Below, in pieces: positions 1 through 8,958 of a DNA stretch of 27,165 nt. Origin of the DNA: Acidiphilium sp. CAG:727 (GTDB taxonomy: Bacteria > Bacillota > Clostridia > Christensenellales > Borkfalkiaceae). Position 1 is the stretch's first letter, and each line of letters starts with the position of its first letter. The notes under the pieces were generated by a model, which was given only the letters and a program-made list of their open reading frames with translations, was not told the origin of the DNA and did no database searches. The DNA lies in NCBI GenBank assembly GCA_000437515.1, contig FR898414.1, positions 25,816 to 52,980 of the forward strand, in the 5' to 3' direction. Both the position numbers and the translations under genes were made by a program.

Positions 1-32
1 ATATTTTCGCCGCTTTTTCAAAAGGAGAAGAT

Positions 33-1565
33 ATGAGAATAAATATAAAAATAACTGCGGCAGCGCTTGCTTTAACTACGCTTTTTGCCGCGGGTTGTAA
101 AAAAGATAAAATTAAAACGGGTAAGGTTATGCCGGAAGAAACGCCTTACGCCTACACCGTTTCGCAACTCGGCGACGACGTTATGCCTATCATGAGTTAT
201 ATCGCCCCTATGGGCGAAGTAACCGTAGACGGACAGACTTATCCGTCTTCTATAACGGACGAAGTATATTCAAAACTTAAAGAACTTGGCATAAACCTTA
301 TGGACGGCGTCGGATTTTACGGTAACGAAGATTGGACACGGGCAAATCTTGAAATGTGCAACAAATACTCTATGGCGGCTCTTATCAGTTCCGGAACATG
401 GTATAGTTCGTTCCGTAGCAGATTCTACGCAGACGGAAAAATCACCCCGTTTACAGAGATGACCGAAGCACAGCGGAAATCCATAGAAAACGCGTTGTTC
501 GCGGGTTTTGAAAAGTATGCGGATTATGATTGTTTTGCGGGGATAAATTATACCGACGAACTCGGTATAGCAGCCGCTCAGTCGCTTAAAGAAGCGAATG
601 ATTTGTTCTTGGCAAAATATCCCGATAAACTTATGCTTAATAACTGTGTCGGAGGAGGCGCGGTCGCCCCTACCATGCAATATAACGGTTTTACCGATGA
701 ATTTGCCGAAAAGGCAGGGCTCAAGGAAACCGAAATTGCAAAAAAAATTCAAAACGGATGGGGTTGGGATTCGTATATAGAATCTTTTATCGATACCGTT
801 CGTCCGCAGGTCTTTTCTTATGACGATTACCCGTGGCGTATGGGTATGCAGAAAATAACACCTAAATTTCTGCAAGAACTCGAATACGCCGCAAAATTTT
901 CCTCGCAATACAAATCGGCGTTCTGGAACTTTATTCAGACGGGCAAGTGGATTGCCGATGAAAACGGTGATAAGTGCAGATTGCCGTCGTACAGCGAAAT
1001 GTCTTATCAGATAAACGCATCGCTAGCGTTTGGCGCGCAGGGTATAGAATGTTTCCTTATCTCGACTGTCGGCGATAGCGGTTCTTATTCGAGCGATACT
1101 CTAAACGGCAGAGCAAAATTCGTATTCGATCTCGAAGGCAACACCACCGAACTTTACGAACCGCTCAAAAAAGTTTTCGATAACGTCAAATCTGTCGACG
1201 ATGTTTTGATGAAATCGGTCTGGAAGGGCGTTATGGAAACCGAATCGTTAGACGTTAAAATGAACGCTATACAAACCGTTTCTGAAGGTTATGCGCTTAA
1301 AAAATTCAATCAGGTGTCGGCAATTACTTCCGATTCGACGTACGCGATAGCGGGTTGCTTCAATTACGGCGGACATACCGCTTTGTACGTTCTTAACGCG
1401 AACACCGATAAAACGTTGAGCGAAAACGCCGACGTAACCATTAAATTCAATCAAAAAGTCAAGGGCTACGGCATTTTCGGCGGCAAAAGATCGACTTTTA
1501 CGGGTAACTCGTTTACAATAAAAAGCATGGCTCCCGGCGAAGCCGCTCTCATAGTTATAAATTAA
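33..1565 (+). CDS. Putative lipoprotein with TIM-barrel glycosidase-like domain
   Basis: A 510-residue exported lipoprotein. A short basic N-terminus and hydrophobic stretch run into FAAGC, so Cys22 is the likely lipidated residue; the -3 position is Ala, slightly off the lipobox consensus. The body reads like a TIM-barrel glycosidase: a TDELG motif (Glu176 as candidate acid/base), then VFSYDDYPW, SAFWNFIQTG and GAQGIECF. The last ~100 residues look like a beta-sandwich. I cannot assign a GH family, and a non-catalytic substrate-binding role is possible. The start is supported by AAAGGAGAAG just upstream. It lies 74 nt before a GH78 gene, which suggests a shared glycan job at the cell surface. 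The upstream promoter is outside the window. Confidence 0.75.
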   Translation: MRINIKITAAALALTTLFAAGCKKDKIKTGKVMPEETPYAYTVSQLGDDVMPIMSYIAPMGEVTVDGQTYPSSITDEVYSKLKELGINLMDGVGFYGNEDWTRANLEMCNKYSMAALISSGTWYSSFRSRFYADGKITPFTEMTEAQRKSIENALFAGFEKYADYDCFAGINYTDELGIAAAQSLKEANDLFLAKYPDKLMLNNCVGGGAVAPTMQYNGFTDEFAEKAGLKETEIAKKIQNGWGWDSYIESFIDTVRPQVFSYDDYPWRMGMQKITPKFLQELEYAAKFSSQYKSAFWNFIQTGKWIADENGDKCRLPSYSEMSYQINASLAFGAQGIECFLISTVGDSGSYSSDTLNGRAKFVFDLEGNTTELYEPLKKVFDNVKSVDDVLMKSVWKGVMETESLDVKMNAIQTVSEGYALKKFNQVSAITSDSTYAIAGCFNYGGHTALYVLNANTDKTLSENADVTIKFNQKVKGYGIFGGKRSTFTGNSFTIKSMAPGEAALIVIN

Positions 1566-1639
1566 GTTTATCGTTATTTTTATAAAACGAAGATATTTGA
1601 TGATATCGGATGATTTTATTTGAAGAGGCACAGTGATAT

Positions 1640-3859
1640 ATGTTTATAGCAAAAGGAAAAGAATTTAATACGATACAAAGCCACGTAAACGCACCGCTTT
1701 TCAAGTGCGTTTTCGACTATGACTTTAACGGAAAGTGTGAAATAAAAATAGCCGTCGTCGGGTTATATCGTTTATTCTTAAACGGTAAGGAACTCAATAA
1801 CGGTAAGTTTTCGCCGTATTTAAGCAATCCCGATGAAGTCGTGTTTTACGACGTGTACGACATAACGGGTAAGTTGAAAGAAAAAGGCAACGTACTTTGC
1901 GTTTTACTCGGTAACGGTTTTATAAACAACAACGATTTCGATATATGGCAAAATGAAACGGCACCTTATAGATCTGCTCCGAAATTCTCGTTGGAATTAA
2001 CGGTAGACGGAAAAAGTATTATCGAGAGTGACAAAAGTTTTCTTGTCGCAGATTCGCCGATTACGTTTGATGATTTTCGTTGCGGTGAGCGTTACGACGC
2101 CAATCTGGAAATGCCAAACGTTTTGACAAGCACGTCTCTTGACGGCTTTAATAAGCCGATAACGGTTGAACCGCCTGAAGGTGAATTGATAAAAAACACA
2201 ACGCAACCGATAAAGGAATATAGAGAAAGAAAAGCGGTTTCCATAACAAAAACCGAAAAAGGGTATGTTTACGATTTCGGCTTAAATGATACGGGTATTC
2301 CGCGCCTTAAAATAACTGCGAAAAAAGGACAAAGAATCGATTTATATTTTGCCGAAACGATTGACGATAACGGAGTAGATTTTCGTAGTATTTCGTTTGT
2401 AAAAAGTAATCTCGAATACGTCCAGCACGACGTTTATATCTGTAAAGACGGAAAGCAAGAGTATAAGCCGAGTTTTACCTGGCACGGTTTCCGTTATGCG
2501 GAAGTTCGCGGAATAACGGACGAGCAAGCAACTAAAGACACTTTAACTTTTATTCCTACACATTCGGCGATTGACAAAGTGTGCGATTTTAATTGCGACA
2601 ACGAAACGATAAATAAACTTGTCGAAATTACGCTCCGCAGCGATGAAAGCAACTTTATATATTATCCGTACGATTGCCCGCACCGCGAAAAAAACGGCTG
2701 GACGGCAGACGCATCGTTATCGGCAGAACAAATGCTGCATACGTTCGACGCATACGACAGTCTGAAACAATGGTTGCTTTGTATAAGGAAAGCGCAAAGA
2801 CGAGACGGCGCGTTGCCCGGGATTATTCCTACGGCGGGTTGGGGTTTTCAATTCGGAAACGGACCGGCATGGGACAGCGTTCTTATCGAATTGCCGTATC
2901 AATTATATCGTTTTTACGGAAAAGACGAGATTATAAAAGAAAACGCCGAGGCAATAGAAAAGTATTTCGGTTATATTAAAACGAGATTGAACGCTGACGG
3001 ACTTATTGAAATAGGACTTGGCGACTGGTGTCAGACTTACACGAGCGCAGAAGGTGATTACGAAACGCCGGTAGAAATTACCGATAGTCTTACGATAATC
3101 GATATGGTAGAAAAAACGGCTGAGATGTTTGGTGTTATCGGTAAAAATGCCGAAGATATAAAACAATTCGGTAATTATCTGAAAAATAGTTTCAGACAAA
3201 AATATATTAAAAACGGACAGTTGACGGTAAAAACGCAAACGGCGCTTTCAATGTGTTTACAACTAAATATTTTTAATGCGGAAGAAGTGCAAACAGCATA
3301 TGAAACGTTACTTTCCGAAATCAAAAAGCAAAACGATCATTTCCGTGTAGGCGTAATCGGATACAAATATTTGTTTGACGTGCTTGTAAAGAAAGGGAAT
3401 CAGGATTTGTGTTTTAAGTTAATCACTCAAAAAAGTTTTCCGTCATATGGTTACGTTATCGATTGCGGGGCAACTACTCTTTGGGAAAGTTTTGACGAAT
3501 ATGAACGTATAAACGGCAAGTTGATGAGAAAAGACGGAGTTGAACGTATTCCGTCGTTTAATCATCATTTCTGGGGTGGCGTTCTTGCGTGGATTTATCG
3601 CTATATCGGCTGGCTTAACGTTAAATCGGAAGATACCATAGAAATTGTTCCGATGATTTTTAACGATATAAATCGGGCTGAAATATCTTATAGCCGTAAC
3701 GGTAAGAGTATTTTCGTTAAATGGGAAAAAGTTTCCGGAAGTATAAAATTAACCGTAAAAAATAATGAGTTTAACTGTGCGTTTAAGAATAACGGACAAG
3801 AGAAAATTCTTGCCGGAGATTGTGAACTGTTTGTTGCTTTGGAAAAACAAGGTAAATAA
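1640..3859 (+). CDS. Alpha-L-rhamnosidase, GH78 family
   Basis: Predicted to release terminal alpha-L-rhamnose from oligosaccharides or glycosides. The domain order fits GH78: an N-terminal beta-sandwich (about 1-190, with VGLYRLFLNGKEL), a second beta domain (about 195-300), an (alpha/alpha)6 catalytic barrel (about 310-650) and a C-terminal beta domain. The motif DCPHREKNGWTAD puts acids at D345, E350 and D357, the same +5/+12 spacing as the catalytic acids of Bacillus GL1 RhaB. E616 in TLWESFD matches the second catalytic Glu, followed by SFNHHFWGG. The 739-residue length is in the family range. No signal peptide, so it is probably cytoplasmic. The ribosome site GAAGAGG is about 11 nt from the ATG, rather far. 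It is probably co-transcribed with its neighbours. Confidence 0.93.
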   Translation: MFIAKGKEFNTIQSHVNAPLFKCVFDYDFNGKCEIKIAVVGLYRLFLNGKELNNGKFSPYLSNPDEVVFYDVYDITGKLKEKGNVLCVLLGNGFINNNDFDIWQNETAPYRSAPKFSLELTVDGKSIIESDKSFLVADSPITFDDFRCGERYDANLEMPNVLTSTSLDGFNKPITVEPPEGELIKNTTQPIKEYRERKAVSITKTEKGYVYDFGLNDTGIPRLKITAKKGQRIDLYFAETIDDNGVDFRSISFVKSNLEYVQHDVYICKDGKQEYKPSFTWHGFRYAEVRGITDEQATKDTLTFIPTHSAIDKVCDFNCDNETINKLVEITLRSDESNFIYYPYDCPHREKNGWTADASLSAEQMLHTFDAYDSLKQWLLCIRKAQRRDGALPGIIPTAGWGFQFGNGPAWDSVLIELPYQLYRFYGKDEIIKENAEAIEKYFGYIKTRLNADGLIEIGLGDWCQTYTSAEGDYETPVEITDSLTIIDMVEKTAEMFGVIGKNAEDIKQFGNYLKNSFRQKYIKNGQLTVKTQTALSMCLQLNIFNAEEVQTAYETLLSEIKKQNDHFRVGVIGYKYLFDVLVKKGNQDLCFKLITQKSFPSYGYVIDCGATTLWESFDEYERINGKLMRKDGVERIPSFNHHFWGGVLAWIYRYIGWLNVKSEDTIEIVPMIFNDINRAEISYSRNGKSIFVKWEKVSGSIKLTVKNNEFNCAFKNNGQEKILAGDCELFVALEKQGK

Positions 3860-3880
3860 AAGTAATTTTTGAGGGAATTT

Positions 3881-5089
3881 ATGACAGTAAATCGAATAAA
3901 AAGGTTTATTAAAATTTTTATAGCGACAGCGTGTACCGTTGCCGTCTCTTGTCAAGCGTTCGCATGTAAAAGAACCATAAATATAAAGCAGAGTGAAATA
4001 GATATCTGCGCGGACGAGATAAGAAATTATCTTGATGCCAAAACCGCACCAGATCAATTTACTGCTCTTGCAAACGCTATGGGTAGCCAACTCGATAGAC
4101 AATACGCGAGTATAGAATATTCGAGCGAAAACGGAAAGACGTATCGCGTTTTTGCGTTCAACGTAAACGATGATAATGAAAGATTCGTTGTAAGAGGCAG
4201 AGGAGGGAAAGCCACGGGGGGATTGTTTATCCCCGGCGAAACTTATCGGCTGAAAATAGTAGGTCTGTCCGATTATGATGAAGATTTTTTTAACGCTACG
4301 GCTTGGAAAAACCAATATTCTGATTATGTTACCGAAGAAAAAACCGTTAAAATCAAAGATTCACCCGTAAGATTTATTACTCTCAATTCGGGGTACAATT
4401 ATCGGGATTTGGGTGGTTGGGAAACCGAAACGGGCAAAAAAATATGCTATGGAAAAATTTACAGGGGAGCAAGAACGAACGGCTTTTCAGAAAAAGATAT
4501 CGCGATTTTTAAGGACAATCTGTATATTAAATCCGAAATCGATTTAAGAAATTCGAACGATGACGGCGGTCAGAATTCAAGTATATTAGGCGATGATATC
4601 AATTATCTGAAAGCGCCGATGTCGCAGTATTCGTATATATTGCCGTCGTTTTCGTTAAACGGAAGGACTTTCGATACGAACTCTCCCGCCGAAATAAAAC
4701 GGATTTTCGAGTTTTTGGCAGATGAACACAATTACCCGTTGTTTTTCCATTGTAACGCAGGCGCAGACAGAACCGGTACTTTAGCGTTTTTAATTCTCGG
4801 CAGCCTCGGCGTTACGATTGGCGATTTGACGAGAGATTTTGAATTGACGTCCTTTTCGCAGGGCGGAACGCGGCTTCGCGGAAAATTTCAAGAACCCTTT
4901 GAATACGGTATAATGCAGGACGACGCGAACAATTTCGTCGCATGGGGTGATATGATATCCCGCATAAAATCCGATTATCCGACGTCCGATGGCAAATTAT
5001 CTTCTTCGATAAAAAAGTATTTGACTACCGAGTGTAAAATTTCTGCCGAAATATTAAGCAAAATAGCCGATATTTTATTGAGTAAATAA
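3881..5089 (+). CDS. Exported tyrosine/serine protein phosphatase-like protein
   Basis: A 402-residue protein of the bacterial Y_phosphatase3 type. The P-loop signature HCNAGADRTG gives nucleophile C291 and R297, and an upstream NYRDLGG (from N173) and YRGARTNGF are typical of the family. The N-terminus has basic residues, a hydrophobic segment and Cys/Ala sites, so it is exported or lipid-anchored (VAVSC or AFAC are alternatives). Residues about 60-165 look like an N-terminal beta domain. An in-frame TTG at 3869 would add four residues, but GAGGGA at 3871-3876 lies four bases before the ATG at 3881 and decides the start. It sits 21 nt after the GH78 gene. The substrate is unknown: phosphoprotein, phosphosugar and phosphoinositide are all possible. 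Confidence 0.87.
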   Translation: MTVNRIKRFIKIFIATACTVAVSCQAFACKRTINIKQSEIDICADEIRNYLDAKTAPDQFTALANAMGSQLDRQYASIEYSSENGKTYRVFAFNVNDDNERFVVRGRGGKATGGLFIPGETYRLKIVGLSDYDEDFFNATAWKNQYSDYVTEEKTVKIKDSPVRFITLNSGYNYRDLGGWETETGKKICYGKIYRGARTNGFSEKDIAIFKDNLYIKSEIDLRNSNDDGGQNSSILGDDINYLKAPMSQYSYILPSFSLNGRTFDTNSPAEIKRIFEFLADEHNYPLFFHCNAGADRTGTLAFLILGSLGVTIGDLTRDFELTSFSQGGTRLRGKFQEPFEYGIMQDDANNFVAWGDMISRIKSDYPTSDGKLSSSIKKYLTTECKISAEILSKIADILLSK

Positions 5090-5182
5090 ATATAATTGTG
5101 GTCTGAAAATATGATTTGACAAGATCAAAATAATGATATTTACCGTAAGCGTTTTGCCGATTATAAGTGATAGAATAAATTC

Positions 5183-5211
5183 TTGACTAATCGAATAAAA
5201 CGTAGTATAAT
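5183..5211 (+). promoter_or_regulatory. Sigma-A-type promoter of gpsA
   Basis: TTGACT (5183-5188), 17-nt spacer, TATAAT (5206-5211). Transcription would start about 5218, roughly 20 nt before the gpsA ATG, leaving room only for the ribosome site GAGAGAAG. Confidence 0.8.
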
Positions 5212-5240
5212 CAGCCTATCAGAAACATCCGAGAGAAGAT

Positions 5241-6239
5241 ATGAAAAATATTTGCGTGTTAGGTTCGGGCGCTTGGGGTACGGCTATATCCTGCGTACTG
5301 GCCGAAAACGGTCATAAAGTAAAAATATTCGGCGTCAACGAAGAAGAAATTTCCGACATAAACGTCAACAGAACCAATTCGAGATTTTTCGATTTCGATC
5401 TGAAATTATCCGAAAACGTCGTTGCGACGCTCGATTTTGATTTTGCGGCAAAAAACGCCGACGTAATCGTAATAGCGGTTCCGTCGTACGCCATAGAAGA
5501 TACCGTAAAAAAGATGTTGCCGTATCTTGCCGACGATACGCTGATCGTAAATCTGGCAAAAGGGTTTGACGAATCGACTAAAAAAACCGTAGGGGATTGG
5601 ATAAGGAGTATGTTGCCGATGAAAAATCGCGGCAATACCGTTTCGCTTTTAGGCCCGACGTTCGCGCTCGAGGTGGCGGAAAAGCAGTTCACTACGATAA
5701 CCGCTGCGTCGCATAGCAAATCCGCGTGCAAAAGGGTTCAGGATATATTTTCAACTTCTTACTTCAGAGTTTATACTAACAACGACCCGATAGGGGCGGA
5801 ATATTGTTCCGCGCTTAAAAACGTTATCGCGATAGCCTGCGGGGTTGCGGACGGGCTCGGATGCAAGGTCAATACGCGGGCGGCTCTGATTACCCGAGGT
5901 TTAGCCGAAATCACTCACTTCGTCAAGCGTTTGGGCGGCAGAGAGAGTACGTGCTACGGCCTGACCGGCGTAGGGGACCTTACTTTGACCTGTTCGAGTA
6001 AGACGTCGAGAAATTATACCGCGGGTTACGAAATAGGCAAAACTTCTTTTGCCGAGTTCAACGCGCATAACGACAAAACCGTCGAGGGGTTGTTTGCCTG
6101 TATAATCGCATACGAGTTGGCAGAAGAATTCGGAATTGCCGCTCCGATCGTTCGCTTCGTTTATTCCGTAACCCACGACGGAAAAGACGTAAAAACCGAA
6201 TTCGACGCCCTGAAAATTCTTATTATAGGGGAAGAATAA
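5241..6239 (+). CDS. gpsA: Glycerol-3-phosphate dehydrogenase [NAD(P)+]
   Basis: Reduces dihydroxyacetone phosphate to sn-glycerol 3-phosphate in the cytoplasm, supplying the backbone for phospholipids. The N-terminal Rossmann motif GSGAWG has G8, G10 and G13. The catalytic lysine is K193 in SALKNVIAIACG, and the C-terminal family signature GLTGVGDLTLTC with SRNYTAG follows. At 332 residues it is full length. It has its own promoter and terminator, so it is an independent unit, yet it sits immediately before a large acyltransferase operon, which fits a supply role. In many Firmicutes gpsA is beside der or spoIVA; that context is absent here. Confidence 0.96.
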   Translation: MKNICVLGSGAWGTAISCVLAENGHKVKIFGVNEEEISDINVNRTNSRFFDFDLKLSENVVATLDFDFAAKNADVIVIAVPSYAIEDTVKKMLPYLADDTLIVNLAKGFDESTKKTVGDWIRSMLPMKNRGNTVSLLGPTFALEVAEKQFTTITAASHSKSACKRVQDIFSTSYFRVYTNNDPIGAEYCSALKNVIAIACGVADGLGCKVNTRAALITRGLAEITHFVKRLGGRESTCYGLTGVGDLTLTCSSKTSRNYTAGYEIGKTSFAEFNAHNDKTVEGLFACIIAYELAEEFGIAAPIVRFVYSVTHDGKDVKTEFDALKILIIGEE

Positions 6240-6250
6240 CGATTTTTCCG

Positions 6251-6294
6251 AAAAACCGACGATTGCGTTATATAACGTGATCGTCGGTTTTTTT
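6251..6294 (+). terminator. Rho-independent terminator after gpsA
   Basis: The arms AACCGACGAT (6254-6263) and ATCGTCGGTT (6280-6289) pair perfectly, followed by a run of seven Ts (6288-6294). The loop contains its own palindrome, CGTTATATAACG (6266-6277), which extends the stem after a small mismatch. Confidence 0.9.
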
Positions 6295-6304
6295 CGGTTA
6301 TCGT

Positions 6305-6333
6305 TTGACATATATAGGAAAATATAGTATACT
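6305..6333 (+). promoter_or_regulatory. Promoter of the lipid operon
   Basis: TTGACA (6305-6310), 17-nt spacer, TATACT (6328-6333): nearly perfect sigma-A elements directly after the gpsA terminator. The predicted leader is about 55 nt. I see no clear FapR-type operator. It is the only convincing promoter found for the 6.4-20.3 kb gene run. Confidence 0.82.
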
Positions 6334-6394
6334 TGTGAAGAATAACTGAACGGAACGGAAAATTACTTGATTTTCTGCGGTTTAACGCGGGTAT

Positions 6395-8308
6395 ATGAGA
6401 TACGATAACCTCGGCGGATTCAAAAGTATAGATAAATTCGTCGGACATAAAATAGATGCCTTAATTAAAAGCGATAAATCTATGCGCTCGCTTTACGCTT
6501 TGATGTTTTCGGAAAGCGAAAACGTCATGTTCGAAGAAACGGACGGGTTCAGGATTAAAAAAACGACCTACGGACAAGTCAAAGCGACGATTGAAGAGAT
6601 TTCGCCCGATATACGTCGGAAAGTCGATTCCGGTAACGGTTCCGTAATAGGCGTATATATGGACAATTGTCCGCTTATGATCGCGGTTTTCTGGGCGATA
6701 CTCAAAGCGGGTTATAAGCCTCTGCTCATAAATAAGCGTTTGCCCGACGAAACGATAGAAAATACCCTGAAAGAATTGAACGCCGTCGCCGTAGTGTCGG
6801 ACGGAAAATTTTTTTCGGTAAAGACCGTTAAAGCGTCGGATTTGGGTAAAAATGACGCTATCAGCGACGACGCTGCGTTCGGCGAAGAGTTTTTCGTAAT
6901 GTCTTCGGGTACCAACTCGGTAAAAGTTTGCGCTTACACTTCGGAACAGGTAATTCCGATTATTAAAAACAGCGCGTATATACTTAAAAAGAATAAAACC
7001 ATAAAGAAACATTATAACGGCGAGTTGAAATTATTGACCTTGTTGCCGTTTTATCATATTTTCGGTTTCGAGGCGGTTTATCTGTGGTTTGCGTTTTTCT
7101 CGCGCACGTTCGTGCTTTTGAAAGATTTAAGCCCCGCGACCGTTCGGAATACAATTAAAAAGCATAAAGTAACGCACGTTTTTGCCGTTCCGTTATTCTG
7201 GAACACCGTTAAAAATAAAGCCGTTGCAGAAATTAAAGCGCGCGGCGAAAAAACCGTAAAGAAATTCGAAAAAGGAATATCGGTTTCGTCCGGACTCGGA
7301 AATTCGCGTTTAGGCGTAATATTCAAAAACGCAGCGTTCAAAGAGATCAGAGAAAAACTTTTCGGCGAAAGCGTTCGTTGCATGATAAGCGGCGGAAGTC
7401 CGATCCCGAAAGAAACTCTTGAATTTTTTAACGGCATAGGTTATTCGTTGGTCAACGGATACGGTATGTCCGAAATCGGCATAACATCGGTCGAACTCTC
7501 TTCGAAGTATAAAGATATAACGGATTGCTCGATCGGTAAACCTTTTCCGTCGGTTTCGTATAAGATAGAAAACGGGGTGTTATACGTAAAGGGTTCGTCC
7601 GTCGCCTCGTACGTCATCGACGGCGGAAAGAAAATTCCTCTTAAAGACGAATGGTATAAAACCGAAGACCTGGCAACGGAAAGAGGCGGAAGATACTATC
7701 TTTCGGGCAGGAAAGACGATCTTATAATATCCGTTACGGGTGAAAATCTTAACCCGAATTTAATCGAAAGAAAACTCTCGGTAGACGGAGTTGAAGAATC
7801 CTGCCTTATAGGCGGCGCGGACGGCTCGTTGCCCATGTTTTTAGTATATCCCGGCAAGATAACGGATGAAAATTTTGTAAACGGCGTAACCGAACGAATC
7901 AGAATCGCGGCGGAGAAAAACAATCTCGTTTCGCAGATCGGTAAAATCTTAGTCGTAGGTCGGCCGCTTATCGATACCGATGAGTTCAAACTCAACAGAA
8001 AACGCATAAAAAACGATTATTACGCGGGAAAGATTAAACCCGTCGAGTATAATAACGCTCATACCGTCGAAAAGACCGACGAACTTACCGAAAAGGTCAG
8101 AGAATATTTTGCGATCGCTCTCGGTAAAGACGTAGCCGACGTCGGGTACGATACCGACTTTTTCCTTGACGAAGGCGGAACGAGCATTGATTATTTTGCG
8201 TTGATTGCGAAAATTCAACAGGATTACGGCGTGGATTTTCCGTCGACAGCCGAAAACGGTATAAACACCGTCGATGGCGTTGCGAGGTATATAAGAGAGC
8301 GGATATGA
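6395..8308 (+). CDS. Adenylation-carrier (A-T) didomain protein, acyl-activating
   Basis: A 637-residue ANL-family adenylation domain with a C-terminal carrier domain. It should activate an acyl or amino acid as AMP ester and load it on its own phosphopantetheine arm. Adenylation motifs: SSGTNSVK (from S170), NGYGMSE (E360), WYKTEDL (D425), GRKDDLI, and LNRKRI with K536 as candidate A10 lysine. The carrier domain spans about 560-637, with the attachment Ser S597 in DEGGTSIDYF. The P-loop is unusual: the usual SSGT(T/S)G..K lacks its second Gly. There is no condensation domain. The ribosome site before the ATG is weak. It overlaps the next gene by 4 nt (ATGA). The substrate is not predictable by eye; a fatty acid is favoured by the neighbours. 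Confidence 0.88.
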   Translation: MRYDNLGGFKSIDKFVGHKIDALIKSDKSMRSLYALMFSESENVMFEETDGFRIKKTTYGQVKATIEEISPDIRRKVDSGNGSVIGVYMDNCPLMIAVFWAILKAGYKPLLINKRLPDETIENTLKELNAVAVVSDGKFFSVKTVKASDLGKNDAISDDAAFGEEFFVMSSGTNSVKVCAYTSEQVIPIIKNSAYILKKNKTIKKHYNGELKLLTLLPFYHIFGFEAVYLWFAFFSRTFVLLKDLSPATVRNTIKKHKVTHVFAVPLFWNTVKNKAVAEIKARGEKTVKKFEKGISVSSGLGNSRLGVIFKNAAFKEIREKLFGESVRCMISGGSPIPKETLEFFNGIGYSLVNGYGMSEIGITSVELSSKYKDITDCSIGKPFPSVSYKIENGVLYVKGSSVASYVIDGGKKIPLKDEWYKTEDLATERGGRYYLSGRKDDLIISVTGENLNPNLIERKLSVDGVEESCLIGGADGSLPMFLVYPGKITDENFVNGVTERIRIAAEKNNLVSQIGKILVVGRPLIDTDEFKLNRKRIKNDYYAGKIKPVEYNNAHTVEKTDELTEKVREYFAIALGKDVADVGYDTDFFLDEGGTSIDYFALIAKIQQDYGVDFPSTAENGINTVDGVARYIRERI

Positions 8309-8958
8309 AAGGCTTTTTTAATTGGTTTGTCAAGATTACGGCGTATCCGATTCAGAAATTGGTTTTCCGCACGAAAATATATTACGAAGACAAAAAAATT
8401 CAGTCGCGAAAAATAAAAGTCGCGGCTATGGTCGTATCGAATCACACTTCGGTGTACGATTACGCGGTTGAATTATTCGTATTTTTCTCTAAAACAGTCA
8501 ATTATCAGATGGCGGAAGTGCTGTTCGATAAAAAGCCTCTCGGCGCGTTTCTTAAAGCGTTGGGCGGGATAAAGGTAGACAGAAACGCGTTCGACTTCGG
8601 ATTTATCGAAAAATCGAAAGAGATACTCGATCAAGGCGGCGCCGTAGGGGTTTTCCCCGAAAGCAGAATTCCGAAAGAAGGCGAAGAAAGACCGCTCGAA
8701 TTCAAACCCGGCGCGGCATATCTCGCGTTATACGCATCCGTGCCGATAATTCCCGTGTACACGAACGGCGAATATTTCGGTAAAAAGCGGGCGAGGGTGA
8801 TAATCGGCAAACCGTTTATGGCAAGCGATTATTACGACGAAGAAAAAACGGAAAAGGAAAATTTAGAGAACATATCCGCGTTATTAAGACGAAGAATCAT
8901 CGAACTCGGAAGGCTTTTAGATGAAAAACGAAACGGAAAAGGAAAAGAAAAAACGTAA
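8305..8958 (+). CDS. PlsC-type acyltransferase 1
   Basis: A 217-residue member of the 1-acyl-glycerol-3-phosphate acyltransferase (LPLAT) superfamily, transferring an acyl chain from a carrier or CoA to a hydroxyl acceptor at the membrane. The HX4D catalytic motif is H47-TSVY-D52 in VVSNHTSVYD, and the acceptor-binding motif is FPESR (E119, R121). It begins in the stop codon of the A-T protein, so the two are translationally coupled. Its close pairing with an acyl-activating protein resembles the domains of E. coli Aas, here on separate polypeptides. The acceptor could be lysophosphatidate or another lysolipid. Confidence 0.9.
   Translation: MKGFFNWFVKITAYPIQKLVFRTKIYYEDKKIQSRKIKVAAMVVSNHTSVYDYAVELFVFFSKTVNYQMAEVLFDKKPLGAFLKALGGIKVDRNAFDFGFIEKSKEILDQGGAVGVFPESRIPKEGEERPLEFKPGAAYLALYASVPIIPVYTNGEYFGKKRARVIIGKPFMASDYYDEEKTEKENLENISALLRRRIIELGRLLDEKRNGKGKEKT

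Noticed and set aside
270..908. A 212-residue minus-strand open frame opposite the first lipoprotein gene
   Set aside because: Antisense shadow with no domain and a low-complexity Phe/Arg-rich sequence.
5116..5142. A TTGACA that could be a second gpsA promoter
   Set aside because: Only a poor -10 (TATTTA-like) lies at usable distance; the 5183-5211 promoter is much better.
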